DNA from: an uncultured Bacteroides sp.
GTDB lineage: Bacteria > Bacteroidota > Bacteroidia > Bacteroidales > Bacteroidaceae
Assembly: GCA_944321495.1 (NCBI GenBank)
Contig: CALULP010000003.1
Span: 1-64,000 of the forward strand
DNA length: 64,000 bases
Direction of reading: 5' to 3'
Below are positions 1 through 8,589 of this stretch, in pieces (position 1 is the stretch's first letter; the number at the start of each line of letters is the position of its first letter). The notes under the pieces were generated by a model that saw only the letters and a list, made by a program, of their open reading frames with translations, was not told where the DNA came from and searched no databases. The position numbers and the translations under genes were made by a program.

Positions 1-272
1 AAGTGTACTTAATGACGAAAAATGGGCAAAATATGGCAAAAATAGAGAAAATAAGAAAGATGCAAATAATTGATAATAAGGAAGATAAATTCTTTTATTT
101 TCCTATGATTTCTATGCCTTGTACCGGGTCTGGGTACGAGGTAAAAGGATAAGTAGTTGGTAACAAACGACTTATCCTTTTCTTCTTTTAAGAATGTTCC
201 CGTTTTGTTCCCATGGAGGGCTTAATGGTAGACACCTTAAATTAGATTAGGCACGATTAAATACGGTTCATA
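1..272. other. AT-rich left margin without a recognisable gene
   Basis: No convincing coding sequence is visible. The stretch is very A+T-rich and holds an imperfect hairpin at 117-125/133-141 (CCTTGTACC against GGTACGAGG), the strong hairpin listed next, and two GTTCCC words close together near 196-212. The hairpins probably close a transcript entering from the left, outside the window. The composition matches the helicase that follows, so this margin probably belongs to the same acquired segment. Confidence 0.5.
143..190 (+). terminator. Intrinsic terminator of a gene left of the window
   Basis: A perfect 12-bp stem, AAAAGGATAAGT at 143-154 with ACTTATCCTTTT at 170-181, encloses a 15-base loop and is followed by a T-rich run (CTTCTTTTA). 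It separates whatever lies to the left from the helicase gene at 273. Confidence 0.7.
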
Positions 273-3200
273 ATGGGCAATAAGTTAAAGGACATATGTA
301 CTTATGCTTTTGAAAAGATAATCAAGAAGCATACGGCGACTAATACAAACTCCATATTTGTATTGTGCGGAATTACTCCTTACATATACATGGAGGGGTT
401 CAATGGCCATGTCACAGACAAAGACACATTCGATAAAGAAGGGAATCTTGATTTGTTTTCTTCAGCATGGTTCGGGACTATATTCCCTAAGCTTATGTCT
501 GCAACTTCTTTTCAGATATTGTCACACCAGCAATATGCAAGCATCAACGAATACTTGAATGAAGATTTTTTCAAAGATAGGATTGTTGTAGTATATGATA
601 ATCTGCGCACTCTATACCCAATAGCAAAGGAAAGCTACATAGAAAAAGCCGATAGCACCGGAACTGAAAAGCGTCCAGACAAGATGCCCATTTATCAAGC
701 TGAACAAATGAAAGTGGGTAATCATTACTTCTATTCTATAAAGCACTTCAATGACAATTTGAAGAAAGAACCTTTTTTTAGTTTAAAGAAAGAACTCTCT
801 TATACTCAAATGGCTGCAAATAGCGACATATGCATCCTTGATGTTATATCAGACTCATATGGGATAGATGTACTGGTAAATGAATGCCTTGAAGAAAACA
901 ATTTTCAAAAACAAGTATTCGTTAAGATTTCGGACAAGAATATTTTAAACAAAGCTACCTCAAAAATTCTTCAAGAATTTAATCACTTACTGTCGCGCTT
1001 TGCAGGAGGCATCTACATTCAAAGAGACGAGGCTGTACCGAAAACTTATATGCCTACAAACGAATCTGTCACCTTGTTGAAGAAATATTGGGGAGAGGCT
1101 GCTGAATTTAGGAATATTTTGGTTTACGAAAATCCAGAACTGAGCAATGACATCATACCTGTATCACAAGGTCTATTGGTAGATACGATCATCAAAGAAT
1201 ACAAAAATGGTTGTGAGGGTATCCAGCCACGCGACATATTCATTACTGCTCCAACTGGTGCGGGTAAATCGCTAATTTTCCAGTTGCCTGCTTTCTACGC
1301 AGCATCGAAAGGGGATGTAACAATAGTTGTTTCACCATTGAAAGCACTAATGACAGATCAAGTTGAAGCGTTGCGTTCGGAACGGCAATATAACAGGGTG
1401 GAGTTTATCAATAGCGATTTGACATTGATAGATAGGGACAAGATTATTGACGGATGTAAGCGGGGGGATGTTGATATCTTGTATCTCTCGCCCGAATTGC
1501 TTCTATCTTACGATATACATTATTTTATTGGTGAAAGAAAGTTGGGGTTACTTATTGTTGACGAAGCCCATCTAATCACTACATGGGGACGTGATTTCCG
1601 TGTAGATTACTGGTTTTTGGGTAATCATATCAATAAAGTACGCAAATTCAATAACTATATGTTTCCACTTGTCGCATTAACAGCAACAGCAGTATATGGC
1701 GGAGTGAATGACATGGTATTCGACAGTATCAACAGTCTAAACATGCACGATCCTCATAAATTTATTGGTAATGTGCGCCGTGAAAATATTGAATTTGTCA
1801 TTGACACTCATGAAGATTATTCTACTGGAGGCTATGACCAAAACAAAGAAACAGAAACCGTAAACTTTGTAAAAGGTATTCATGAATTAGGCATGAAAGG
1901 AATTGTATATGCACCATATACAAGACACATTAACAGATTGAAGGAAAAATGCGATCAAATTAACCCAGAAATGACTGTTGCCTTTCATGGCGGTATGTTA
2001 GCAGATCAACAAAAATTTGCTTACCAATCATTTAAAAGTAATCGTTGTAAAATAATGATTGCAACGAAAGCCTTTGGTATGGGTGTGGATATTCCCGACA
2101 TACAGGTGGTATACCATCATGCTCCATCAGGCTTGCTCCCCGATTATATTCAAGAAATCGGTCGTGCTGCTCGAAAGAAAGAAATCCAAGGATTTGCTGC
2201 ACTTACATTTTCCAAGTCTGATTTGCGTTATAGTAAACAACTTTTTGGCATATCTTCTTTAAAAACGTTCCAACTAAAAGAGGTATTAAGTAAAATTATC
2301 CGCTGTTTTAATGCTAATGGTAAAAAGAGGAATTTACTTGTAGCAGCCAATGATTTTGCTTACATATTTGATTTTGCAGATGAAGTCGACCAAAAAGTGG
2401 CGACTGCTCTAATGATGATAGAAAAGGACTATCTGATAAAAACACGATTCAATGTCCTCATAGCCCGTTCGAAGAAATTGTTTACTAAAGTATATGCACG
2501 GACTAATCAAATTGGTTTGGATAGATTGACAGAGAAATACGGAAAGTGTTTCAAGGAAATACTATATTTATCAGGCACATACCATACTTTAGAATTGAAT
2601 CTTGACCAAATTTGGTCTAAACATTTCTCCGACCGTAGTTTCCCACAAATAAAGAGTGAGTTTTATCGACAGAAATTCTTGGCAGAAGAAGGCATTGAGC
2701 TAACACCTCAGATAAAGGTCACTATCAAAATCGACAAGACTTATCGAGAAGTTTTGCCTGAGGTGAAAGGGGTTTTAAATGCCATCAACACATCATTCGC
2801 TCTACTCAGATTAAGAGGTACGTTCTTTACTTGTAAAGACTTTGTAGAGGTATTGGCTAAACATCTGAATACAAAATATAATATTGAAAAAATAGTATCT
2901 TTTATTTTAGGTACTTATTCGGGGTATTTACAGAACAACCATGTGCTTGAAGGAGATTCTTTCTTACAGCAGCGGCATCAAGGTACAACAATGCAGTATC
3001 AAGTGTTCAGTACTAATTATGAAGCTAAATTTACGCAGTTATTGAGAATCCTTTCTCACCTTTTTGACGGCAAAGAGTATCAATCAACGGACAGATATTT
3101 GTCAATTAACGACATCCCCTTGAAGAACCATATCAGACTGGGGTCTTTATTGGAAATCATGGAGCTTGGTGCTTTTGAAACAACAGGAGGAGATGATCCA

Positions 3201-3959
3201 AAAATCTTCTTGCGCCTCAATGATCCTCGAAGAATAGAAAAGGATTCTACGAGCGATAAATATAGTAACTTTATCCTTGAATCTGTTAAAAATAGACATA
3301 AAGTAAGTTGCGCATTATTTGAACATTTCTTTACTAATTATTTCAGTAATGAGAATCGTTGGAATATGATAGAAGATTTCTTCTTGGGTATGTCGAACGA
3401 TGAGTTGTTTGAAAAATATCCGGGTAGAATGGTTAATCATATTGATATTCTAAGATATTTGAAAGATAACAAATCTATTGTGCCAGAATTTGCAGAATCA
3501 GTACACTCGGGAAACGGGCACCACGGAACATTATTTCTGCCGCGAAAACAGGAGTTTTATAATAGGGACAATATGCTCACAATAGGTCATCAAACAAAGC
3601 AAGTAAAAAGATGGCTTGTTGATGATCCGGTTGCATTACATAGGACTATTGTAGAATATGAGATAACCATAGAGAAGGATGATTACAAAGTCCTTACAAA
3701 TAAGTTGAGGCTACAACACTTTGCATATTATAGAGATTTTATGAGACTTAAGATTTTGATAGAGTTTCCTGGTTACCCCAATCTCGTACAGGCTTCAGTC
3801 CCATATAGCGATGTCCCGGTCAAATTTTACAAGTGGTGGCGAAAACACACAGATCAAATCAGCATGAGTTTGGCGGAAAAGATCAAACTATTTCTTGCTG
3901 TAGAAAAGGAATCTCCTACGACATTAATAAAAGCTCATAAAGCGATTATACAGAAATAA
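273..3959 (+). CDS. Large RecQ-like superfamily 2 helicase, acquired island gene
   Basis: A superfamily 2 DNA helicase with a RecQ-type core. Walker A APTGAGKS is at residues 326-333, the DEAH box at 430-433, LTATA follows as helicase motif III, and QEIGRAAR (motif VI) is at 627-634. The first ~315 and last ~550 residues match no domain I can name. No RecQ zinc-binding cysteine cluster or HRDC domain is recognisable. At 1228 residues it is about twice the size of a housekeeping RecQ. The gene is strikingly A+T-rich compared with everything right of about 4.25 kb, which points to horizontal transfer, and a perfect 14-bp terminator follows it. Any upstream partner lies outside the window. Large stand-alone helicases like this are common in phage-defence and mobile islands, but a defence role here is inference. 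Confidence 0.85.
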   Translation: MGNKLKDICTYAFEKIIKKHTATNTNSIFVLCGITPYIYMEGFNGHVTDKDTFDKEGNLDLFSSAWFGTIFPKLMSATSFQILSHQQYASINEYLNEDFFKDRIVVVYDNLRTLYPIAKESYIEKADSTGTEKRPDKMPIYQAEQMKVGNHYFYSIKHFNDNLKKEPFFSLKKELSYTQMAANSDICILDVISDSYGIDVLVNECLEENNFQKQVFVKISDKNILNKATSKILQEFNHLLSRFAGGIYIQRDEAVPKTYMPTNESVTLLKKYWGEAAEFRNILVYENPELSNDIIPVSQGLLVDTIIKEYKNGCEGIQPRDIFITAPTGAGKSLIFQLPAFYAASKGDVTIVVSPLKALMTDQVEALRSERQYNRVEFINSDLTLIDRDKIIDGCKRGDVDILYLSPELLLSYDIHYFIGERKLGLLIVDEAHLITTWGRDFRVDYWFLGNHINKVRKFNNYMFPLVALTATAVYGGVNDMVFDSINSLNMHDPHKFIGNVRRENIEFVIDTHEDYSTGGYDQNKETETVNFVKGIHELGMKGIVYAPYTRHINRLKEKCDQINPEMTVAFHGGMLADQQKFAYQSFKSNRCKIMIATKAFGMGVDIPDIQVVYHHAPSGLLPDYIQEIGRAARKKEIQGFAALTFSKSDLRYSKQLFGISSLKTFQLKEVLSKIIRCFNANGKKRNLLVAANDFAYIFDFADEVDQKVATALMMIEKDYLIKTRFNVLIARSKKLFTKVYARTNQIGLDRLTEKYGKCFKEILYLSGTYHTLELNLDQIWSKHFSDRSFPQIKSEFYRQKFLAEEGIELTPQIKVTIKIDKTYREVLPEVKGVLNAINTSFALLRLRGTFFTCKDFVEVLAKHLNTKYNIEKIVSFILGTYSGYLQNNHVLEGDSFLQQRHQGTTMQYQVFSTNYEAKFTQLLRILSHLFDGKEYQSTDRYLSINDIPLKNHIRLGSLLEIMELGAFETTGGDDPKIFLRLNDPRRIEKDSTSDKYSNFILESVKNRHKVSCALFEHFFTNYFSNENRWNMIEDFFLGMSNDELFEKYPGRMVNHIDILRYLKDNKSIVPEFAESVHSGNGHHGTLFLPRKQEFYNRDNMLTIGHQTKQVKRWLVDDPVALHRTIVEYEITIEKDDYKVLTNKLRLQHFAYYRDFMRLKILIEFPGYPNLVQASVPYSDVPVKFYKWWRKHTDQISMSLAEKIKLFLAVEKESPTTLIKAHKAIIQK

Positions 3960-4000
3960 GATAATTCAATATCATTGATAATAGCCTTTGATAAAATAGC

Positions 4001-4045
4001 AGACCAATAGATAGCCCTTCATTTCTATCTATTGGTCTATTATTC
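4001..4045 (+). terminator. Terminator of the helicase gene
   Basis: A perfect 14-bp inverted repeat, AGACCAATAGATAG at 4001-4014 with CTATCTATTGGTCT at 4025-4038, has a 10-base loop and is followed by ATTATT. It starts 41 bases after the helicase stop codon. It also lies close to where base composition switches from AT-rich to GC-rich. Confidence 0.8.
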
Positions 4046-4054
4046 CCCCTGATA

Positions 4055-4243
4055 TTATCGGCAACTCTTACGCCAATGCACATACACATCCCGTATCGAA
4101 ATCTCATGGTTAAGATATGCCTTACTGATTTCGGCAGGAAGCATATAAGCCGGATAATCGGCTACATCCTGAATTTTGTCAATTAGGGCATAGTTCCGGA
4201 AGTCGCCGGGTGAAAAAAACAAGCCTGTGCCGTATCTTTTCAC
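4055..4243 (-). pseudogene. Possible small gene or gene remnant of about 62 codons
   Basis: The leftward frame from a GTG at 4243 to a TAA at 4055 encodes about 62 residues with ordinary protein composition, including YALIDKIQDVADYPAYMLPA and an end near RDVYVHWRKS. The frame stays open rightward into the WYL gene, but there it is only antisense shadow, so this could be the tail of a decayed gene or a small protein. I do not recognise the family. It sits at the composition boundary beside the acquired helicase, where a cut-off gene end would be expected. It overlaps the presumed WYL promoter, which argues against it being active. Confidence 0.3.
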
Positions 4244-4254
4244 AAGTAATAGGC

Positions 4255-4262
4255 TAACTTTG
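4255..4262 (+). promoter_or_regulatory. Bacteroidales -7 box of the WYL-exonuclease pair
   Basis: TAACTTTG matches the TAnnTTTG box of the Bacteroidetes primary sigma factor and lies 26 bases before the WYL start codon. No clear -33 TTTG is visible upstream. Confidence 0.45.
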
Positions 4263-4288
4263 CGGCATAACTTAAAAACAAGTGCGAT

Positions 4289-5251
4289 ATGGCTGCAAAT
4301 CTTTTTGGAAGATACGTATGGCTGATGGACATCCTGCGTCGGTATAAGCGGCTGACGTTTCAGGAAATCAGTGAACTTTGGCAGGAAAGCGGACTGGGTT
4401 ATGGGGAAGAGTTGCCCCTGCGCACGTTCCACAACCACCAGAAAGCCATCAAGGACATTTTTGACGTGTACATCGACTGCGACCGCAAAGATGGTTACCG
4501 TTATTACATCGACGAGCCGGAACGGCTGGAAGGCAACAACTTGCGCAGTTGGCTGATAAGTTCGTATGCCACGTTGAACCAAATCCAGGCGGACAACAAG
4601 CTGGAGGAAAGAATCATTTTTGAGAATATCCCTTCCGGGCAGGTATGGCTGACCCGTATTGCTGAAGCCATGCGGCGCAACCGGGTGCTTAGTATCACGC
4701 ACCAGGGGTTTGGCAAGCCGGAACCCAGTACTTTCGAGATTGAACCTTACTTTTTGAAAGTGGTGAAACGCCGCTGGTATGTGGTGGCGCGCAGTCCTTA
4801 TTATTCGGAGCGCAACAGGCGCGAAGGCATCAAGCCAGAGGATGTTTATCTGGTGTATGCCCTTGACCGCATTTCGGACATCCGGGATACGGACAAGTCG
4901 TTCAAGATGAAGAAAGACTTCGATGTCAACCGTTATTTTGAGGGCTGTTGCGGGGTGATTACCTCGGACGAACCGGTCCGGCGGATTGTATTGTTGGCTT
5001 ACGAGCATGCCGCCGACTATCTGCGTACATTGCCTTTGCACGAATCGCAGCGTGAGATTGAGGGGGACGATGAATCCACTCTTTTTGAATATCATCTGAA
5101 GCCGACGCTCGACTTTTACCAGCTTGTCCTTGCCCAAGGCGACCAGGTGGAGGTACTGGAGCCGGAAACGGTGCGCGAGGAGATGCGCAATTTCGCCAAG
5201 AATATGTTGGATTATTACACCGGACAGGAGGACAAGCCATGCAAGGACTGA
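4289..5251 (+). CDS. WYL-domain transcriptional regulator
   Basis: A DNA-binding regulator of the WYL family. The first ~70 residues form the winged-helix region (TFQEISELW, followed by a segment ending in DGYRYYI). The WYL domain follows, with its core RRWYV at 161-165 (WYV in place of WYL) inside a sheet-rich segment, then the usual C-terminal extension. At 320 residues it is a normal length. The stop overlaps the start of the next gene by 13 bases, so the two are translationally coupled. WYL proteins sense ligands, including single-stranded DNA or nucleotides in some cases, and often control DNA repair or phage-defence genes. The partner exonuclease and the neighbouring helicase fit that theme, but the targets cannot be read from the sequence. 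Confidence 0.88.
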   Translation: MAANLFGRYVWLMDILRRYKRLTFQEISELWQESGLGYGEELPLRTFHNHQKAIKDIFDVYIDCDRKDGYRYYIDEPERLEGNNLRSWLISSYATLNQIQADNKLEERIIFENIPSGQVWLTRIAEAMRRNRVLSITHQGFGKPEPSTFEIEPYFLKVVKRRWYVVARSPYYSERNRREGIKPEDVYLVYALDRISDIRDTDKSFKMKKDFDVNRYFEGCCGVITSDEPVRRIVLLAYEHAADYLRTLPLHESQREIEGDDESTLFEYHLKPTLDFYQLVLAQGDQVEVLEPETVREEMRNFAKNMLDYYTGQEDKPCKD

Positions 5252-5790
5252 ACTTCATAGCCATCGACTTTGAGACAGCCACAGGCAGGCGGGCTTCCAT
5301 TTGTGAGGCGGGCATTTGCGTGGTGCGTGACGGCAGGGTGGCTGAGACCCGTTCGTGGCTTGTCCGCCCGCAAGGCAACTGTTACAGTTACTGGAACATA
5401 CAGATTCATGGGATACATCCGGAAGATACCGCCGGTGCGCCCGAATTCCCGGAAGTCTGGTCGGAAATCTCCGCTTACCTGAAAGACTGTCCCGTGCTTG
5501 TGGCGCACAACGCCGCCTTCGACATGGGCTGCATCCGCCACTCCTTGGAGCTTTACGGCATGGCGAAGCCGGATGTCACTTATTATTGTTCCCTGCGTGC
5601 CGCCCGCAGGCTTTATGACTTTGGCTGCAATACGCTGGATTATTTGTGCGGCCAGTTCGAGATTGCCTGCGGCCGTCATCACCGGGCGGGTGACGATGCG
5701 GAGATGTGTGCCCGGCTGTTCCTTCGTGAAATCAGGGATGCCGGGTGGTGCGGGCTGGAGGAAATGACCTATTGTAACGGGAAGCTATAA
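5239..5790 (+). CDS. DnaQ-like 3'-5' exonuclease (DEDDh)
   Basis: A stand-alone exonuclease of the DnaQ/RNase T fold, 183 residues. All catalytic residues are visible: Asp10 and Glu12 in AIDFET, Asp95 in AHNAAFD, and His148 with Asp153 in HRAGDD, the spacing of the DEDDh subclass. There is no polymerase or helicase domain. It probably trims 3' ends of single-stranded DNA or RNA in repair or turnover. The ATG lies inside the end of the WYL gene, so both come from one transcript and the WYL protein may control it. Confidence 0.88.
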   Translation: MQGLNFIAIDFETATGRRASICEAGICVVRDGRVAETRSWLVRPQGNCYSYWNIQIHGIHPEDTAGAPEFPEVWSEISAYLKDCPVLVAHNAAFDMGCIRHSLELYGMAKPDVTYYCSLRAARRLYDFGCNTLDYLCGQFEIACGRHHRAGDDAEMCARLFLREIRDAGWCGLEEMTYCNGKL

Positions 5791-5819
5791 CAGACCTGTG
5801 GGGCTATGCCGCGTTTCCT

Positions 5820-6131
5820 TCAGAATTTGTAGGTCCGTTTGGGGTTCTTGGGGAACCAGCCTTTCCTGACCCGTTCTTCTTGCTCGAATATTTCTTTGAT
5901 GCACCAGAAAGATGAGAAGGCGAAGACGCCCAGCAGGGCGGATATAAAGGTGTTTTCGGCGCAGAGCGAGGCAACGGCTCCTGCAATGCCCAGCAGCAGG
6001 AACAGCCACCAGCACCGGGTGCCCCAATAATATTCGGCCTTAATGACTACCGGGTGAAACAAGCCGATGATGAGGAAAGAGGAAACGCCTAAGGCAAGTC
6101 CGTACAGGTGATATTCGTTTAAAAAGTCCAT
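5820..6131 (-). CDS. DUF4491 family membrane protein
   Basis: A 103-residue protein read from ATG at 6131 (MDFLNEYHLYG). It has three hydrophobic segments around residues 10-30, 40-58 and 62-76, and ends in a short basic tail, as expected for a small inner-membrane protein. It resembles the DUF4491 family of Bacteroidales, whose function is unknown. A longer reading from further upstream would run through the terminator hairpin at 6160-6193 and is rejected. Confidence 0.75.
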   Translation of the reverse strand: MDFLNEYHLYGLALGVSSFLIIGLFHPVVIKAEYYWGTRCWWLFLLLGIAGAVASLCAENTFISALLGVFAFSSFWCIKEIFEQEERVRKGWFPKNPKRTYKF

Positions 6132-6154
6132 GTCGGGGAAAGGATAAAAGAAAG

Positions 6155-6193
6155 GGAAGCGGCAAAAGCAGGAGGAGGTACCTGCTTTTGCCG
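6155..6193 (-). terminator. Terminator of the Lrp-type regulator
   Basis: A perfect 13-bp stem, CGGCAAAAGCAGG at 6160-6172 with CCTGCTTTTGCCG at 6181-6193, has an 8-base loop. Read leftward it lies just after the regulator's stop codon and is followed by a pyrimidine-rich run. Confidence 0.7.
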
Positions 6194-6208
6194 TTTCTTG
6201 CGGTTCAT

Positions 6209-6673
6209 TTATTTCTCTGGGCAGATGGGGATTTCTTTTTTGATGCTTTGTTCCAGCGATATCAGCGTTTCGGTGGAGGTGACGCCGGGTATTTCTTGCA
6301 TTTTGTTGTTCAGCAGGTCCATCAGGTGCTCGTTGTCGCGGGCATATACTTTGGTAAGCATGGTATAGGGTCCTGTGGTGAAGTGGCATTCCACGATTTC
6401 GGGAATTTTCTTCAGTTCAGCTACCACAGCCTTGTACATGGAGCCTTTTTCCAGTTTGATACCGATGTAAGTGCATGTGTAGTAGCCTAAGGATTTGGGG
6501 TTGACGTGGTAGCCCGAGCCAATGATGACGCCCAGGTCGATCAAGCGTTGTACCCGTTGATGGATGGCGGCACGTGATACGCCGCATTCCGCAGCCACAT
6601 CTTTGAACGGAATGCGGGCATTCTGGGAAATGATTTCCAGAATCTGCCTGTCAAGATTGTCTATCTTTTCCAT
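6209..6673 (-). CDS. Lrp/AsnC family transcriptional regulator
   Basis: A feast-famine regulator of 154 residues. The N-terminal helix-turn-helix is clear (LDRQILEIISQNARIPFKDV, then GVSRAAIHQRVQRL), and the rest is the RAM ligand-binding domain, which assembles into octamers that sense amino acids. The start is set at MEKIDNLD (6673) rather than the first in-frame ATG at 6718, because the promoter box at 6716-6723 overlaps that earlier codon. The gene is alone between two terminators. Its ligand cannot be told from the sequence. Confidence 0.9.
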   Translation of the reverse strand: MEKIDNLDRQILEIISQNARIPFKDVAAECGVSRAAIHQRVQRLIDLGVIIGSGYHVNPKSLGYYTCTYIGIKLEKGSMYKAVVAELKKIPEIVECHFTTGPYTMLTKVYARDNEHLMDLLNNKMQEIPGVTSTETLISLEQSIKKEIPICPEK

Positions 6674-6715
6674 AATAAGAAGTTGTGTGTTGTTCGTGTC
6701 TTTACAAATAGTAAG

Positions 6716-6749
6716 CAAATATAGGACTTTATTTTAATTTATCTGCAAA
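6716..6749 (-). promoter_or_regulatory. Promoter of the Lrp-type regulator
   Basis: On the minus strand TATATTTG (6723-6716) is a match to the -7 box, with TTTG at 6749-6746 as a -33 candidate 22 bases away. Transcription would begin near 6709, giving a leader of about 36 bases. This decides the start codon. Confidence 0.6.
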
Positions 6750-6778
6750 AAAGGACGGGAAAAAGTGGAAAAGACATG

Positions 6779-6824
6779 AAAAAACGGATAAGGCAGATGT
6801 TATGGGTAGCATCTGCCTTATCCG
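6779..6824 (-). terminator. Terminator of the FKBP gene pair
   Basis: A perfect 15-bp inverted repeat, CGGATAAGGCAGATG at 6785-6799 with CATCTGCCTTATCCG at 6810-6824, has a 10-base loop. Read leftward it ends in TTTTTT. It lies 46 bases after the FKBP lipoprotein gene. Confidence 0.88.
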
Positions 6825-6869
6825 TGTGCGGTAGTTTGCCGTGCCGGGGGATGCCGGCGCCGGCCTTTA

Positions 6870-7757
6870 TCAGTCTTCGATGTCCAGCAGTTCCACCTCG
6901 AATATCAAGGCAGAGAACGGCTTGATTTGGGCGCCGGTTGCGCGCGAGCCGTATGCCAGTTCCTGCGGGATGTAGAGTTCCCACTTGGAGCCTACGGGCA
7001 TTAGGGTCAAAGCTTCTGTCCAGCCCTTGATGACCTGGTTGGCGCGGAAGGTGGCAGGCTGCGGGTTGCCGTCCTTATCTTTGCGGTTGTACGAGCTGTC
7101 AAACTCGGTGCCGTCAATCAGCGTGCCTTTGTAGTGCACTTTCACTTTGTCGGTCTTGGTGGGGATGGCTCCTTTGCCTTCTTTGATGATTTTGTATTGC
7201 AGGCCGCTTTCCGTGGTTACCACGCCTTCCTTGTTTTTGTTCTCAGCCAGGAATTTCTCGCCGGCAGCCTTGTTGTCGGCATACTTCTCGGCCAGAATCT
7301 TTTCCTTGATGACGGGCATTTGGGCGCGTACATAGCCGGTGGCGATGTCTTTCTGCATCACATTGTAGTCTTTTACTACGCCTGCGAGGAAGCCTGCCAG
7401 CATTTGCTCGCGGCTGACGGTATTGACGGAGTCGTTGGCGCCGAACAGTTCACGGTTGAGGGCTTCCACCCAGTTCTTGCTTACCATTTGCCCGATTTGT
7501 TGTCCCATCATGTAGGCCACGTCTTTCTGGCTGGTTTTCTTTGTGCCGGCGTTGAATCCTTTCAGGAACTCGCCCATCAGGGCCGAGTCCACGCCTTGTT
7601 GCATCAGGTACTGGTCGAGGCCTTCGGTGCGTGCCATACCGAAAGCGTAGGATAATGAGTCTACGTCTGTTGTCAAAGTTGCTTTGGGGCTTTGCGCAGT
7701 GCACGATGCCAGTCCGGCAGCTACTGCAAGCGCCATGATAAACGATACTTTTTTCAT
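6870..7757 (-). CDS. FKBP-type peptidyl-prolyl isomerase lipoprotein
   Basis: A 295-residue lipoprotein resembling Mip/FkpA. The signal peptide ends in the lipobox LASC with Cys19. A helical dimerisation region follows (to about residue 180), then the FKBP domain, recognised by VKVHYKGTLIDGTEFDSS, VIKGWTEAL and the closing LIFEVELLDI. It should assist proline-limited folding in the periplasm or at the outer membrane. It lies 22 bases after a second FKBP gene of the same layout, so the pair looks like an old tandem duplication in one operon. Confidence 0.92.
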   Translation of the reverse strand: MKKVSFIMALAVAAGLASCTAQSPKATLTTDVDSLSYAFGMARTEGLDQYLMQQGVDSALMGEFLKGFNAGTKKTSQKDVAYMMGQQIGQMVSKNWVEALNRELFGANDSVNTVSREQMLAGFLAGVVKDYNVMQKDIATGYVRAQMPVIKEKILAEKYADNKAAGEKFLAENKNKEGVVTTESGLQYKIIKEGKGAIPTKTDKVKVHYKGTLIDGTEFDSSYNRKDKDGNPQPATFRANQVIKGWTEALTLMPVGSKWELYIPQELAYGSRATGAQIKPFSALIFEVELLDIED

Positions 7758-7779
7758 TTTGCTTTACTTATTGTTTTGG

Positions 7780-8373
7780 TTATTCGGATAATATTTTCAA
7801 GAGTTCCACTTCAAAAATCAGTGTGCTGTGCGGCGGAATCAGTTCGCCTGCGCCTTGTGCCCCGTAGCCCAGTTCGCTGGGGATGTAGAGTTTCCATTTG
7901 GCGCCTTCGGGCATCAGCTGCAGGGCTTCTACCCAGCCGGGAATCACTTGGTTCACGCCGAATATGGCGGGTTGCCCGCGCTGGATGGAGCTGTCGAACA
8001 GCGTGCCGTCTACCAGCGTGCCTTCGTAGTGGCATTGCACGCGGTCGGTGGCCTTGGCGTAGTGCCCGGTTTGTCCTTCCTTGATGACTTCGTATTGCAG
8101 TCCGCTGGGCAGTGTCACCACGCCGGCGCGTTTTTTGTTTTCTTCCAGGAATTTTTCCCCTTTTTCTTTGTTCTCGGCATTGACGCGTGCGGCCATGTCT
8201 TCAAAAAACTTGTTCACGATGTCGCGCGCTTCCTTGTGGGTGATGGCGGTGGGTGCACTTTGCAGCACGTCGCTGATGGCTTGTGCGAAGTCGTTCACTG
8301 CGATATCCTTGGCACCCATGTTAAGCAGGTTTTGCCCGATGCCCAGACCGAGGGCGTAACTGAATTTGTCCAT
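7780..8373 (-). CDS. FKBP-type peptidyl-prolyl isomerase without signal peptide
   Basis: A 197-residue relative of the next gene downstream. The N-terminal helical part (MDKFSYALGLGIGQNLL) begins at the point where the lipoprotein has LSYAFGMA, so it lacks the signal peptide and about 35 leading residues and is presumably cytoplasmic. The FKBP domain covers roughly residues 95-197 with VQCHYEGTLVDGTLFDSS and VIPGWVEAL. It is first in the two-gene operon. Transcription probably starts from the box at 8441-8448, which leaves a leader of about 60 bases. Confidence 0.92.
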   Translation of the reverse strand: MDKFSYALGLGIGQNLLNMGAKDIAVNDFAQAISDVLQSAPTAITHKEARDIVNKFFEDMAARVNAENKEKGEKFLEENKKRAGVVTLPSGLQYEVIKEGQTGHYAKATDRVQCHYEGTLVDGTLFDSSIQRGQPAIFGVNQVIPGWVEALQLMPEGAKWKLYIPSELGYGAQGAGELIPPHSTLIFEVELLKILSE

Positions 8374-8440
8374 GTTCTTTTTTTCTTCTGTTTTGGGTGG
8401 GATGGTTTTCTGTTCCAGTCCCTTGTCATTTAACAGCGGG

Positions 8441-8448
8441 CAAAAGTA
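8441..8448 (-). promoter_or_regulatory. -7 box of the FKBP operon
   Basis: CAAAAGTA on the plus strand reads TACTTTTG toward the FKBP genes, matching TAnnTTTG. GTTG at 8470-8467 is a weak -33 candidate 18 bases upstream. Confidence 0.5.
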
Positions 8449-8589
8449 ACCCTTTTATTTGAATGGCAACCGTTTTTGGTATTTAAAAATTCTTATGCAG
8501 GTTGAAATATCGGGTAGATTCTCCCTGCACCGTATTGGCGTTTCCGCGAAAAGGCTTTATCTTTGAATAAGGAAATAATATTTTGTCTT

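Noticed and set aside
117..141. tRNA 3' part or attachment site
   Set aside because: Only a single imperfect hairpin; no full tRNA fold and no direct repeat of it elsewhere in the window.
4244..5137. Continuation of the minus-strand open frame (360 residues in total) across the WYL gene
   Set aside because: It is antisense to an intact WYL gene and has no family features there; only the part outside the WYL gene (4055-4243) was considered.
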